32,519 nucleotides of DNA from Pseudomonas syringae. GTDB taxonomy: Bacteria > Pseudomonadota > Gammaproteobacteria > Pseudomonadales > Pseudomonadaceae. This document shows, one piece after another, positions 7,721 to 15,891 of the stretch. The first letter of the stretch is position 1; every line of letters begins with the position of its first letter. The translations under genes were made by a program, and so were the position numbers. Under the pieces are notes generated by a model. That model had not been told where the DNA came from. It did no database searches and saw nothing but the letters and a program-made list of their open reading frames with translations. The stretch lies in contig NZ_WKEQ01000051.1 of the NCBI RefSeq assembly GCF_021605415.1, positions 1 to 32,519 on the forward strand, in the 5' to 3' direction.

Positions 7721-9280
7721 ATGCACTCTCCGTTACCGAACAGCGATTCAACCCCGCGCCTGCAATTGCGCCACATCAGCAAACGCTACCCCGGTTGCCT
7801 GGCCAACGACGCCATCGATCTGACCATCGCCCCCGGTGAAATCCACGCCCTGCTCGGCGAGAACGGCGCCGGCAAAAGCACGCTGATGAAGATCATCTAC
7901 GGCGTCACCCAAGCCGACACTGGCGAAATGCTTTGGCAAGGCCAACGCGTGAACATGCGCAACCCGGCTCAGGCGCGGCAGTTGGGGATCGGCATGGTGT
8001 TCCAGCATTTCTCGCTGTTCGAAACCCTCAGCGTGGCGCAGAACATTGCGCTGGCGATGGGCGCAAAAGCCGGGACACCGAAACAACTCGAACCCAAGAT
8101 TCGCGAAGTGTCGCGGCGCTACGGTATGGCGCTGGAACCCGAGCGACTGGTTCACAGCCTGTCGATCGGCGAGCGGCAACGGGTCGAAATTGTTCGCTGC
8201 CTGATGCAGGACATTCGCTTGTTGATCCTCGACGAGCCAACGTCGGTGCTGACTCCGCAAGAAGCCGATGAGTTGTTCATCACCCTGCGCCGACTCGCAG
8301 CCGAGGGCTGCAGCATTCTGTTTATCAGCCACAAACTCGGCGAGGTGCGCGCGCTATGCCACAGCGCCACGGTGCTGCGCGGCGGGCGCGTGGCCGGGCA
8401 TTGCGTGCCGGCCGACTGTACGGATCGAGAACTGGCGCAGTTAATGGTTGGCGAAGCGGCGGCGTTAATCGGCGAGTTCCCGAAGGTCGACGGCGGTGCC
8501 GTGTTCCTCGACGTGAAAGGGCTGAATTGGCACAACCCGGATCCGTTCGGCTGCTCGCTGGCAGGCATCGATCTGCAAGTGCGCAGCGGAGAAATCGTCG
8601 GCATCGCCGGAGTGGCGGGCAACGGTCAGGATGAATTGCTGGCGTTGCTCAGCGGCGAACAAACACTGGCGCGCGATGCCGCCACGACCCTGCGCTTCGG
8701 TGACCAGGCCGTTGCTGATCTGCGCCCGGATGCGCGGCGTAAACTCGGCCTGGCCTTCGTCCCCGCCGAACGCCTCGGCCACGGCGCGGTGCCGGAACTG
8801 AGCCTGGCCGACAACGCCCTGCTCACCGCTTTCCAGCAAGGCCTGGTCAGCCACGGTTTGATCGAACGGGGCAAAGTCGAAACCCTCGCGCAAACCATCA
8901 TCGAGCGCTTCGGCGTGAAAACACCCGACACGCAAACCGCCGCCCGCAGCCTGTCCGGCGGCAATCTGCAGAAATTCATTCTCGGCCGGGAAATCCTCCA
9001 GCAACCGAAGCTATTGATTGCCGCGCACCCGACCTGGGGCGTCGATGTCGGCGCCGCCGCGACTATCCATCGTGCACTGATCGCCCTGCGCGATGCCGGT
9101 GCGGCGATCCTGGTGATTTCCGAAGACCTCGACGAACTGTTCCAGATCAGCGATCGCCTCGGTGCGCTGTGCGGCGGGCGTATGTCGGCGCTGCAAAACA
9201 CTTCGGACACACAACTCAGCGATGTCGGCGGCTGGATGGCCGGCCAGTTCGATCACTCACTTTCATCGGCCACGGTTTAA
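7721..9280 (+). CDS. ABC transporter ATPase, BMP-type nucleoside importer
   Basis: This 519-aa cytoplasmic protein has two fused nucleotide-binding domains. NBD1 has Walker A GENGAGKST (46-54), signature LSIGERQ (147-153) and Walker B LLILDEP (167-173). NBD2 has a degenerate Walker A (GVAGNGQDE), signature LSGGN and a degenerate Walker B (LLIAAHPTWGVD). This asymmetry is typical of the simple-sugar/nucleoside group (NupA, YufO, RbsA). The two permeases downstream are of the BmpA-coupled kind, so purine nucleoside or nucleobase uptake is inferred. The order ATPase-permease-permease agrees with PAO1 PA0136-PA0138 as I remember it. The Shine-Dalgarno is weak. A sigma54-type promoter with an NtrC-like site precedes the gene. 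The substrate-binding protein is not in this operon; a BMP gene lies 6.7 kb downstream. Confidence 0.9.
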   Translation: MHSPLPNSDSTPRLQLRHISKRYPGCLANDAIDLTIAPGEIHALLGENGAGKSTLMKIIYGVTQADTGEMLWQGQRVNMRNPAQARQLGIGMVFQHFSLFETLSVAQNIALAMGAKAGTPKQLEPKIREVSRRYGMALEPERLVHSLSIGERQRVEIVRCLMQDIRLLILDEPTSVLTPQEADELFITLRRLAAEGCSILFISHKLGEVRALCHSATVLRGGRVAGHCVPADCTDRELAQLMVGEAAALIGEFPKVDGGAVFLDVKGLNWHNPDPFGCSLAGIDLQVRSGEIVGIAGVAGNGQDELLALLSGEQTLARDAATTLRFGDQAVADLRPDARRKLGLAFVPAERLGHGAVPELSLADNALLTAFQQGLVSHGLIERGKVETLAQTIIERFGVKTPDTQTAARSLSGGNLQKFILGREILQQPKLLIAAHPTWGVDVGAAATIHRALIALRDAGAAILVISEDLDELFQISDRLGALCGGRMSALQNTSDTQLSDVGGWMAGQFDHSLSSATV

Positions 9281-9305
9281 CACCAAAGTTTAACGGAGCT
9301 TTCCC

Positions 9306-10412
9306 ATGTTGCTTTCCCTCGAACCCCGTGGCCGGCAATCGCGACTCATGCTGTGGTGCTCGCCGTTGCTGGCGGCGGTGCTGACCCTCGGATGCGGTTC
9401 GCTGCTGTTCATCGCGCTCGGCCACGATCCGTTGCAAACCTTGCACACGCTGCTGATCGCTCCAGTCAGCGACTTGTACGGCGTCTCCGAATTGCTGGTC
9501 AAAGCCCTGCCGATTCTCCTCTGCGCACTGGGCCTGGCGGTGGCGTATCAGGCGCGGATCTGGAACATCGGCGCCGAAGGCCAGTTGCTGCTCGGCGCCC
9601 TCGCCGGCAGTGCGTTGGCGGTGAATATCATCGGCCTGCAAAGTCGCTGGGCGCTGGCGTTCATTCTGCTCACCGGCACCGCCGCCGGCGCAGCCTGGGC
9701 AGGGCTGACCGCGTGGTTGCGCACGCGCTTCAACGCCAACGAAATCCTCACCAGCATCATGCTCAATTACATCGCGCTGAACCTGCTGCTGTTCTGCGTG
9801 CATGGGCCATTGAAGGATCCCGCCGGGTTCAATTTCCCCGAATCGGCCATGTTCGGCGATGCCAGCCGTTTGCCGTTGTTGATGGAGGATGGCCGGGTGC
9901 ACGCCGGGGTGTATTTCGCCCTGCTCGCACTGGTCGCGGTGTGGGTGCTGTTGCAGAAAAGCTTTGTCGGTTTCCAGATCAAAGTGCTCGGTCTGGATAA
10001 ACGTGCGGCCGGGTTCGTCGGCTTTCGCGAGAAGCGCCTGATCTGGCTCGCGTTGTTGATCAGCGGCGGTCTGGCCGGGTTGGCCGGGGCCTGCGAAGTG
10101 ACCGGCCCCATCGGCCAATTGGTGCCGCAGGTGTCGCCGGGTTATGGCTACGCGGCGATCACCGTGGCGTTTCTCGGCCGACTCAATCCCATCGGAATCC
10201 TGTTTTCCAGTCTGCTGATGGCGCTGCTGTACATCGGCGGCGAGAGCGCGCAAATGAGCCTGAACCTGCCGCAAGCCATCACCCAATTGTTCCAGGGGAT
10301 GATGCTGTTTTTCCTGCTGGCCTGTGACGTGCTGATTCTCTATCGGCCACGCCTGAACCTGCGCTGGGCGCGTCGCACCCCAGCCACCGCCGTACACGCT
10401 GGAGCGCTGTGA
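9306..10412 (+). CDS. ABC transporter permease (nucleoside type), first subunit
   Basis: This 368-aa inner-membrane subunit has many hydrophobic helices. It carries the BPD_transp_2 landmarks of nucleoside permeases: AYQARIWNIGAEGQLLLGAL near residues 80-100, the NANEILTSIMLNYIA cytoplasmic coupling loop, and GYGYAAITVAFLGRLNPIG near 280-300. GGAG lies 8 nt before the ATG, and the gene starts 25 bp after the ATPase. It would form the transmembrane channel together with the next gene. The length is normal for the NupB/YufP group. Confidence 0.9.
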   Translation: MLLSLEPRGRQSRLMLWCSPLLAAVLTLGCGSLLFIALGHDPLQTLHTLLIAPVSDLYGVSELLVKALPILLCALGLAVAYQARIWNIGAEGQLLLGALAGSALAVNIIGLQSRWALAFILLTGTAAGAAWAGLTAWLRTRFNANEILTSIMLNYIALNLLLFCVHGPLKDPAGFNFPESAMFGDASRLPLLMEDGRVHAGVYFALLALVAVWVLLQKSFVGFQIKVLGLDKRAAGFVGFREKRLIWLALLISGGLAGLAGACEVTGPIGQLVPQVSPGYGYAAITVAFLGRLNPIGILFSSLLMALLYIGGESAQMSLNLPQAITQLFQGMMLFFLLACDVLILYRPRLNLRWARRTPATAVHAGAL

Positions 10413-11338
10413 TGGATATCGATCTGCTGAGCAATATTTTCTATGCCATGGTGCGTTGCGGCACGCCGCTGCTGTTGGTGGCGCTGGGTGAATTGATCTG
10501 CGAGAAGAGCGGCGTGCTCAACCTCGGGCAGGAAGGCATGATGCTGTTTGGCGCGGTGATGGGTTTTATCGTCGCCTTCAGCACCGGCAACCTGTGGCTC
10601 GGCGTGTTGCTGGCGATGCTTGCCGGGATGCTGCTGTCGTCGCTGTTTGCGTTGGTGGCGCTGGTGTTCAACGCCAATCAGGTAGCTACCGGGCTGGCGC
10701 TGACGATTTTCGGCGTGGGTCTGTCGACGTTCGTCGGCGCGGCGTGGGTCGGTAAGCCGCTGGCCGGTTTCGAACCGTTGGCGATTCCTTATCTGAGCGA
10801 TATCCCCCTGATCGGGCGGATGCTGTTTGCCCAGGATCTGCTGGTGTATCTGTCGTTCGCGCTGTTTGCGCTGGTGGCGTGGGTGGTCATGAAAAGCCGC
10901 GTCGGCCTGATCATTCAAGCGGTCGGCGAAAACCCGGATGCGGCTAGCGCCATGGGTTTGCCGGTGCTCGCCGTGCGCACATCGGCCGTGTTGTTCGGCG
11001 GCGCGATGGCCGGGTTGGCCGGGGGGTATCTGTCGTTGGCATATACGCCGATGTGGGCGGAAAACATGACCGCCGGACGCGGCTGGATTGCGTTGGCGCT
11101 GGTGGTGTTCGCCAGTTGGCGGGTGTGGCGCTTGCTGCTCGGCGCGTACTTGTTCGGGCTTGCCAGCATCCTGCATCTGGTGGCGCAGGGGTTGGGACTG
11201 GCAATTCCGTCGAGTCTGCTGGCGATGCTGCCTTATGTTGCGACGATTTTGGTTTTGGTGTTGCTGTCGCGCGATGCGGTGCGCACACGGTTGTATGCGC
11301 CGGTGTCGTTGGGGCAGCCGTGGCAGGCGGGGCATTGA
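10412..11338 (+). CDS. ABC transporter permease (nucleoside type), second subunit
   Basis: This 308-aa inner-membrane protein of the BPD_transp_2 family resembles NupC/YufQ. Landmarks are GELICEKSGVLNLGQEGMML near the N-terminus and NANQVATGLALTIFG around 90-105. The ATG at 10412 overlaps the TGA of the first permease (TGATG), which suggests translational coupling; GGAG is 7 nt upstream. A GTG at 10409 would add one residue. It is the last gene of the operon; a REPIN follows 12 bp after the stop codon, at an operon end where such elements often lie. Confidence 0.9.
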   Translation: MDIDLLSNIFYAMVRCGTPLLLVALGELICEKSGVLNLGQEGMMLFGAVMGFIVAFSTGNLWLGVLLAMLAGMLLSSLFALVALVFNANQVATGLALTIFGVGLSTFVGAAWVGKPLAGFEPLAIPYLSDIPLIGRMLFAQDLLVYLSFALFALVAWVVMKSRVGLIIQAVGENPDAASAMGLPVLAVRTSAVLFGGAMAGLAGGYLSLAYTPMWAENMTAGRGWIALALVVFASWRVWRLLLGAYLFGLASILHLVAQGLGLAIPSSLLAMLPYVATILVLVLLSRDAVRTRLYAPVSLGQPWQAGH

Positions 11339-11350
11339 TGTAAATTCAAT

Positions 11351-11453
11351 GGCCCTCATCGCTGGCAAGCCAGCGCCCACAGGTTTAGCGGTGATCACAT
11401 ATTTCGAGTCGGCCGCAAACCTTGTGGGAGCTGGCTTGCCAGCGATGAGGGCC
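11351..11453. repeat. REPIN, GGCTTGCCAGCG family, inverted pair
   Basis: The left arm (11351-11381) begins GGCCCTCATCGCTGGCAAGC. The right arm (11421-11453) is its inverse and contains GTGGGAGCTGGCTTGCCAGC. A 39-bp spacer separates them. The same family occurs at 17041-17133. The right arm lies inside the reading frame of the minus-strand gene ending at 11395. Confidence 0.85.
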
Positions 11454-11841
11454 GAACGGGCAACACCTGAGCAACGCCCCACGCCAATTCAGAAAACAAG
11501 AAAACCACCAGCAAAGCACTGGCACCGTGCAACAGTGCATAAACCTGCCACGCGGCAAACAAAAACCGCGCTACCGCGTCATACCGCCCGTAAACCGCCT
11601 GCGGATCACGAATCCGCAGCACCGCCCAGACGCACACCAGCGACCCCAACAGATTCGCCATCAGCATGTGCATCGGCGAAAACGCCGGCAGCTCACCGGG
11701 CAGGTTCAGTCCATGACTGGTCGCCGTCAAAACCCCATGCAATAACGCAAAACTCCACGGCGTGGCAAACGCCGCCGTGACGATCAAGTCGTACCACGCA
11801 CTGCCCCGCACCAACCGCTGATACTGCGCTGAAGTCCACAT
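11395..11841 (-). CDS. Small membrane protein of unknown function, MerR-controlled
   Basis: This 148-aa protein has about four hydrophobic segments (roughly 18-35, 55-75, 85-105 and 108-127). I do not recognise the family. GGAG lies 8 nt before the ATG. The last 19 or so residues (from about 130) are read from the right arm of a REPIN, and the stop codon lies in the REPIN spacer, so the native C-terminus has probably been replaced or extended. The promoter has a 19-20-bp spacer with a MerR-type dyad. This suggests induction by the divergently encoded MerR regulator, perhaps in response to a stress or an organic compound. Confidence 0.72.
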   Translation of the reverse strand: MWTSAQYQRLVRGSAWYDLIVTAAFATPWSFALLHGVLTATSHGLNLPGELPAFSPMHMLMANLLGSLVCVWAVLRIRDPQAVYGRYDAVARFLFAAWQVYALLHGASALLVVFLFSELAWGVAQVLPVRPSSLASQLPQGLRPTRNM

Positions 11842-11873
11842 GTCTCATGCTCCGAAAAATCCAGGAGCACCCA

Positions 11874-11904
11874 CGGTAAAGCCTGGAGTATGCTCCAGGG
11901 TCAA
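11874..11904 (-). promoter_or_regulatory. MerR-type promoter/operator
   Basis: On the minus strand, -35 TTGACC (11904-11899) is followed after 19-20 bp by a weak -10 (TTACCG or TACCGT). The over-long spacer is filled by the dyad CCTGGAGTATGCTCCAGG (11882-11899, plus strand). Such stretched, dyad-containing promoters are the hallmark of MerR-family activation. It drives the small membrane protein; the merR-like gene starts 21 bp away on the other strand. Confidence 0.75.
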
Positions 11905-11924
11905 GCCCTCTTGAGACACCCCCC

Positions 11925-12275
11925 ATGCGCATCGGTGAATTAGCCCTGGCCAGCGCCGTCAGCCGTGACACCCTGCGCTTCTATGAGCAGCGCGGACTGA
12001 TCGCGGCGCAACGCAGCGCCAACGGTTATCGCGACTATCCGCCGGAGATGCTGCAATTGGTGCTCTACATCAAGACCGCCCAACGCCTGGGCTTTACCCT
12101 CGGCGAGATCGGCAGCAGCGTCGCCGCGTTGTGGCAAGCACCCGATCCGGACAGCGCCGTGACGCAGTTACTGCGCGATAAACTCCAGTTGATCGAAGCC
12201 CGCATGAGCGAACTCGGCGAATTGCGCCACCAATTGCAGCAACGCCTCGGCCAACGCTGTCCATTAAATCCGTGA
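11925..12275 (+). CDS. MerR-family transcriptional regulator
   Basis: This 116-aa protein has the MerR winged helix-turn-helix (about 1-70: MRIGELA, TLRFYEQRGLI, RSANGYRDY, KTAQRLGFTLGEI). A short dimerisation helix (about 78-110) follows. It has a single Cys near the C-terminus (QRCPLNP), not the paired metal-binding cysteines of CueR or MerR, so a non-metal inducer is likelier. The ATG lacks a good Shine-Dalgarno. It is divergent from the small membrane protein and 25 bp upstream of an SDR gene on the same strand, so it probably controls both. Confidence 0.85.
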   Translation: MRIGELALASAVSRDTLRFYEQRGLIAAQRSANGYRDYPPEMLQLVLYIKTAQRLGFTLGEIGSSVAALWQAPDPDSAVTQLLRDKLQLIEARMSELGELRHQLQQRLGQRCPLNP

Positions 12276-12300
12276 TCCTCATTCATCAAGGAATCCCCAC

Positions 12301-12987
12301 ATGTCTACGGCAAAAACCGCACTGATCATCGGCGCTTCCCGAGGCTTGGGCCTCGGGCTGGTGAAAACCCTGTTGGCCGATGGCTGGAAGGTCACCGCCA
12401 CGGTGCGTAATCCGGCGAACGCCGAAGCCCTGCGAGCGCTGGGCGATGTGCGCATCGAAAAACTCGACATGGACGATCAGCAAGCCGTGATCGCCCTGAG
12501 CCAGCGGCTCAAGGACGAAACACTCGACCTGTTGTTCGTCAACGCCGGGGTCAAAGGCCCCGACGTGCAAACGCCGGGCGGCGCGACGCTGGCCGAAGTG
12601 GGCCAGTTGTTTTTCACCAATGCCGTGGCGCCGATCAACCTGGCCCAGCGCTTCGCCGGGCAGATCCGCGATGGCAGCGGCGTGCTGGCGTTCATGAGTT
12701 CGGTACTCGGTAGCGTGACCATGCCCGACGCGCCGGAACTGGCGCTGTACAAGGCGAGCAAAGCGGCATTGAACTCGATGACCAACAGCTTCATCAGCCA
12801 ACTGGGCGAGCAGAAAATCACCGTGCTGTCGCTGCATCCAGGCTGGGTGAAGACCGACATGGGTGGCGACGGCGCCGACATTGACGTGCAGACCAGCACG
12901 CGAGGGCTGGTGGATCAGGTCAACGCGTACACCGGCAAGGGCGGCCATCACTTCGTCAATTACAGAGGTGAAACCATTCCCTGGTAA
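12301..12987 (+). CDS. Short-chain dehydrogenase/reductase
   Basis: This 228-aa classical-type SDR has the nucleotide-binding GASRGLGLG (about 12-20), the NAG motif in FVNAGVKG, a Ser in FMSSVLGS, and catalytic Y150/K154 (YKASK). The substrate is unknown. Length and motif order resemble CsgA-like or YciK-like small SDRs. AAGGAA lies about 8 nt before the ATG. Its position 25 bp after a merR-type gene suggests an inducible detoxification function, which is inference. Confidence 0.86.
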   Translation: MSTAKTALIIGASRGLGLGLVKTLLADGWKVTATVRNPANAEALRALGDVRIEKLDMDDQQAVIALSQRLKDETLDLLFVNAGVKGPDVQTPGGATLAEVGQLFFTNAVAPINLAQRFAGQIRDGSGVLAFMSSVLGSVTMPDAPELALYKASKAALNSMTNSFISQLGEQKITVLSLHPGWVKTDMGGDGADIDVQTSTRGLVDQVNAYTGKGGHHFVNYRGETIPW

Positions 12988-12990
12988 ACC

Positions 12991-13021
12991 GTGTAGGAGC
13001 TGCCGCAGGCTGCTCCTACAC
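12991..13021. repeat. Perfect hairpin, REP-derived
   Basis: GTGTAGGAGC (12991-13000) and GCTCCTACAC (13012-13021) flank TGCCGCAGGCT. The loop and arms match the TGCCGCAGGCTGC REP family. It lies 3 bp after the SDR stop codon and may act as a 3'-end hairpin. Confidence 0.7.
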
Positions 13022-13171
13022 GAAGGTGATGTTGTCTGGTCGGGTTGGGGTTGCCCGTGTCCGCGTTTTAATTGAAACTGCGCACCTCGCCTCCCCGGCG
13101 ACCCTGGATCAGCAGACAGGGCAACACTGAGCTGGCAACCCTGAACCCACTTTCAGAGGAGCCGGCCAACA

Positions 13172-14530
13172 ATGCCTGCCATCCGTACCTGGTTAAAAAA
13201 CCCCCTCGCCATTTTCACGGCCAACGAGCTTGATGCCCGTGGCGGTCTGGTGCTGCAAGACGGCGTGATCGTCGAAGTGCTCGGCGCCGGACAGCAACCG
13301 TCCGCGCCGTGTCAGGAAGTGTTCGATGCCCGCGAGCATGTGATCCTGCCTGGCCTGATCAACACCCATCACCACTTCTACCAGACCCTGACCCGCGCCT
13401 GGGCGCCGGTGGTCAATCAGCCTTTATTCCCGTGGCTGAAAACCCTGTACCCGGTGTGGGCACGGCTGACCCCGGAGAAACTTGCCCTCGCCACCAAAGT
13501 CGCACTGGCCGAACTGTTGCTGTCGGGCTGCACCACCGCCGCCGACCATCACTACCTGTTCCCGGACGGTCTGGAAAACGCCATCGACGTGCAAGTCGAT
13601 GTCGTTCGTGAACTGGGCATGCGCGCCATGCTCACCCGTGGTTCGATGAGCCTCGGCGAGAAGGACGGTGGTCTGCCGCCGCAGCAAACCGTGCAGGAAG
13701 GCCAGGTGATTCTCGACGACAGTCAGCGCCTGATTCACGAGTACCACGAGCGCGGCGACGGTGCGCAGATCCAGATCGCGCTGGCGCCGTGCTCGCCATT
13801 CTCGGTGACCCCGGAAATCATGTCGGCCAGTGCCGAACTGGCGAACAAACTCGATGTGCGCCTGCACACGCACCTGGCGGAAACCCTCGACGAAGAAGAT
13901 TTCTGCCTGCAACGTTTCGGCCTGCGCACCGTTGATTATCTGGACAGCGTCGGCTGGCTCGGCCCGCGCACCTGGCTGGCCCACGGCATTCACTTCAACC
14001 CCGACGAAATCGCCCGCCTCGGCCAGGCCGGCACCGGCATTTGCCACTGTCCGAGCTCGAACATGCGTCTGGCCTCCGGCATCTGCCCGAGCATCGACCT
14101 GACCGATGCCGGCGCGTTGTTCGGTCTGGGCGTCGACGGTTCGGCGTCCAACGATGCCTCGAACATGATCCTCGAAGCCCGCCAGGCGTTGTACATCCAG
14201 CGTCTGCGTTACGGCGCCGAGAAAATCACCCCGGAACGCGTATTGGGCTGGGCGAGCAAAGGTTCGGCGAGTTTGCTGGGCCGTACTGACATCGGCGAAC
14301 TGGCCGTGGGCAAACAAGCGGATCTGGCCTTGTTCAAACTCGATGAACTGCGTTTCTCCGGCAGCCACGACCCGATTTCCGCGCTGCTGCTGTGCGGCGC
14401 GGATCGTGCGGATCGGGTGATGATCGGCGGCAAGTGGCGGGTGGTTGATGGGCAAGTCGAGGGCCTGGATCTGAAAGGCCTGATCGCCGATCACAGCCAG
14501 GCTGCACGGCAGCTCATCGCCGGTACCTGA
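13172..14530 (+). CDS. 8-oxoguanine deaminase (amidohydrolase superfamily)
   Basis: This 452-aa zinc amidohydrolase of the ATZ/TRZ group is predicted to convert 8-oxoguanine (and more weakly guanine) to uric acid (or xanthine) plus ammonia. The metal motif is HxH at H66/H68 in INTHHHFYQ. HTHLAET (H232, H234, E237), AHGIHF (H271, H274) and D322 in VDGSASND complete the site. PAO1 PA0142 was characterised as 8-oxoguanine deaminase, and this protein shows the features I associate with that group (LYPVWARLTPE, DHHYLFPDGL). GAGGAG lies 11 nt before the ATG. Its product urate fits the permease and the ammonia fits the nitrogen-scavenging theme. No sigma54 element was found before this gene. Confidence 0.87.
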   Translation: MPAIRTWLKNPLAIFTANELDARGGLVLQDGVIVEVLGAGQQPSAPCQEVFDAREHVILPGLINTHHHFYQTLTRAWAPVVNQPLFPWLKTLYPVWARLTPEKLALATKVALAELLLSGCTTAADHHYLFPDGLENAIDVQVDVVRELGMRAMLTRGSMSLGEKDGGLPPQQTVQEGQVILDDSQRLIHEYHERGDGAQIQIALAPCSPFSVTPEIMSASAELANKLDVRLHTHLAETLDEEDFCLQRFGLRTVDYLDSVGWLGPRTWLAHGIHFNPDEIARLGQAGTGICHCPSSNMRLASGICPSIDLTDAGALFGLGVDGSASNDASNMILEARQALYIQRLRYGAEKITPERVLGWASKGSASLLGRTDIGELAVGKQADLALFKLDELRFSGSHDPISALLLCGADRADRVMIGGKWRVVDGQVEGLDLKGLIADHSQAARQLIAGT

Positions 14531-14546
14531 TCCACCCTGCTCGCTT

Positions 14547-14577
14547 GCTCGTTCCCACGCTGAGCATGGGAACGAGC
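14547..14577. repeat. Inverted repeat, CGTTCCCACG...TGGGAACG family
   Basis: GCTCGTTCCCA (14547-14557) and TGGGAACGAGC (14567-14577) form a perfect stem between two convergent genes. The same family appears at 23918-23946 and 32428-32460, always just after stop codons. It is probably a mobile palindromic repeat doubling as a 3'-end hairpin. Confidence 0.8.
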
Positions 14578-14579
14578 AG

Positions 14580-15671
14580 TTACAAGCCCAGCAGGGACAG
14601 CATGATAAACGTCGCAAACAACACGAAGTGAGTCATGCCTTCGATGGCATTGGTTTCGCCGTCATTGAGGTTGATCGCACTGACGATCAGGGTGATGAAA
14701 ACCATCACGGTCTGCACCGGTGTCATCGCCATCTGGAACGGCTGGCCGGTGTAGAGCGCCATCGCTTCCATCACCGGCACCGTCAGAATCACCGTCGACA
14801 ACGACGCACCCATCGCAATATTGACCACCGACTGCATCCGATTGGCCAACGCCGCACGCAATGCTGTGAGGATTTCCGGCGCCGCCGAAATGGCCGCCAC
14901 CAGGATCGCCGTGATTACCGGCGGTGCGCCTGTCGCTTCCAGCCCGAGATCGAGGGTCTTGGACATCACCTCGGCCAATGCGCCGATCACCACCACGCCA
15001 AACACCAGAATGCCGACCGACAGCGTCAGGCTGACCGGTTTCGGTGCTTGTTCGATCGGCTCTTTCTTGCGACGCTTTTCCGGGTAGCTGTAGCTGAAAA
15101 AGTAACTGTGCGGCCCGACTTGCATGCGCAGGAACAGCGTGTAAAGCAACACCATCGCGCCAATGGTGAACGCTGAATAAATCTTCCAGTCCGCTTCAGG
15201 AATGAACTCCGGCACCACCATCGACACGCCCATGGCGGTGAGGATCATCACGCTGTAGCTGCGCGCCGAATCGTCGTTGTAAGACTGTTCGCCATGCTTG
15301 ATGCCGCCCATCAGCGCGGCCAGGCCAAGAATGCCATTGATGTCGAGCATGACTGCCGAATAGATCGTGTCGCGCACCAACGTGGGCGAGGCCTCGTTGT
15401 TCATCATGATCGCCAGGATCACCACTTCCACCAGCACGGCGGCAAGGGTCAGGATCATCGTGCCGTAGGGATCGCCGACTTTTTCCGCGAGCAGCTCGGC
15501 CTGATGGGCAACGCGCATGGAGGCGGCGACGATGAAGGCAATCAGCACCAGCCCTGAGATCAGCGCGACGATCTGGCCGCTGTGGAGCATCCAGTGTTCC
15601 AGCGGATAAGCGACACACGCGGCGATGACGGCCAGCAGCAGAAAGGTTTCTTGCTTGAGGATGTTGAACAT
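14580..15671 (-). CDS. ChaA-type calcium/cation:proton antiporter
   Basis: This 363-aa inner-membrane protein of the CaCA superfamily has about 10-11 segments and two homologous alpha-repeats. The first contains GDPYGTMILTLAAVLVEVVI (about 66-85). The second contains SAAPEILTALRAALANRMQS and NIAMGASLSTVILTVP (about 265-305). The acidic residues in these repeats are the expected ion ligands. A charged central loop (YPEKRRKKEPIEQ) separates the halves. It probably exports Ca2+ or Na+/K+ in exchange for protons. It converges on the 8-oxoguanine deaminase gene. A small dyad TAACGTTTCGTTA (15725-15737) lies about 55 bp upstream of the start and might be an operator. It has no obvious link to purine use. 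Confidence 0.85.
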   Translation of the reverse strand: MFNILKQETFLLLAVIAACVAYPLEHWMLHSGQIVALISGLVLIAFIVAASMRVAHQAELLAEKVGDPYGTMILTLAAVLVEVVILAIMMNNEASPTLVRDTIYSAVMLDINGILGLAALMGGIKHGEQSYNDDSARSYSVMILTAMGVSMVVPEFIPEADWKIYSAFTIGAMVLLYTLFLRMQVGPHSYFFSYSYPEKRRKKEPIEQAPKPVSLTLSVGILVFGVVVIGALAEVMSKTLDLGLEATGAPPVITAILVAAISAAPEILTALRAALANRMQSVVNIAMGASLSTVILTVPVMEAMALYTGQPFQMAMTPVQTVMVFITLIVSAINLNDGETNAIEGMTHFVLFATFIMLSLLGL

Positions 15672-15776
15672 GGCGGGCCTTTTTGCCGAAAGAAACGAAT
15701 GAGTTACTGACTGCGTGGCGGCGCTAACGTTTCGTTACACCTTAGCGCACCAGTGAATGGCGTGAAGCTGATGAGT

Positions 15777-15793
15777 TGCACTGCGTTGGTTCC
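15777..15793. promoter_or_regulatory. NtrC-like enhancer upstream of the BMP gene
   Basis: TGCACTGCGTTGGTTCC matches 10 of 12 defined positions of TGCACY-N5-RGTGCA. Its centre is about 133 bp upstream of the transcription start predicted from the sigma54 element at 15892-15907. A REPIN lies between enhancer and promoter. Confidence 0.45.
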
Positions 15794-15800
15794 AGCGCTG

Positions 15801-15875
15801 AAAAGATCGCAGCCTGCGGCAGCTCCTGCAGGAGTCCGCGAACCATGTAGGAGTTGCCGCAGGCTGCGATCTTTT
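15801..15875. repeat. REPIN, GATCGCAGCCTGCGGC family, inverted pair
   Basis: The left arm AAAAGATCGCAGCCTGCGGC, continuing to 15830, and its inverse at 15846-15875 are separated by 15 bp. The same family is at 26291-26364 and as single or decayed units at 4304, 7155, 12991 and 23954. Confidence 0.88.
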
Positions 15876-15891
15876 GATTTTGTTGTCCTGT

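Noticed and set aside
7387..7839. Open frame of 150 codons across the ABC operon upstream region
   Set aside because: No ribosome-binding site or recognisable domain, it overlaps the sigma54 element and DnaA boxes, and it runs out of frame into the ATPase gene.
9216..11482. Long minus-strand open frames (393 and 380 codons) across the ABC permease genes
   Set aside because: Low-complexity Gln/His/Arg-rich translations antisense to clear membrane proteins; typical high-GC shadows.
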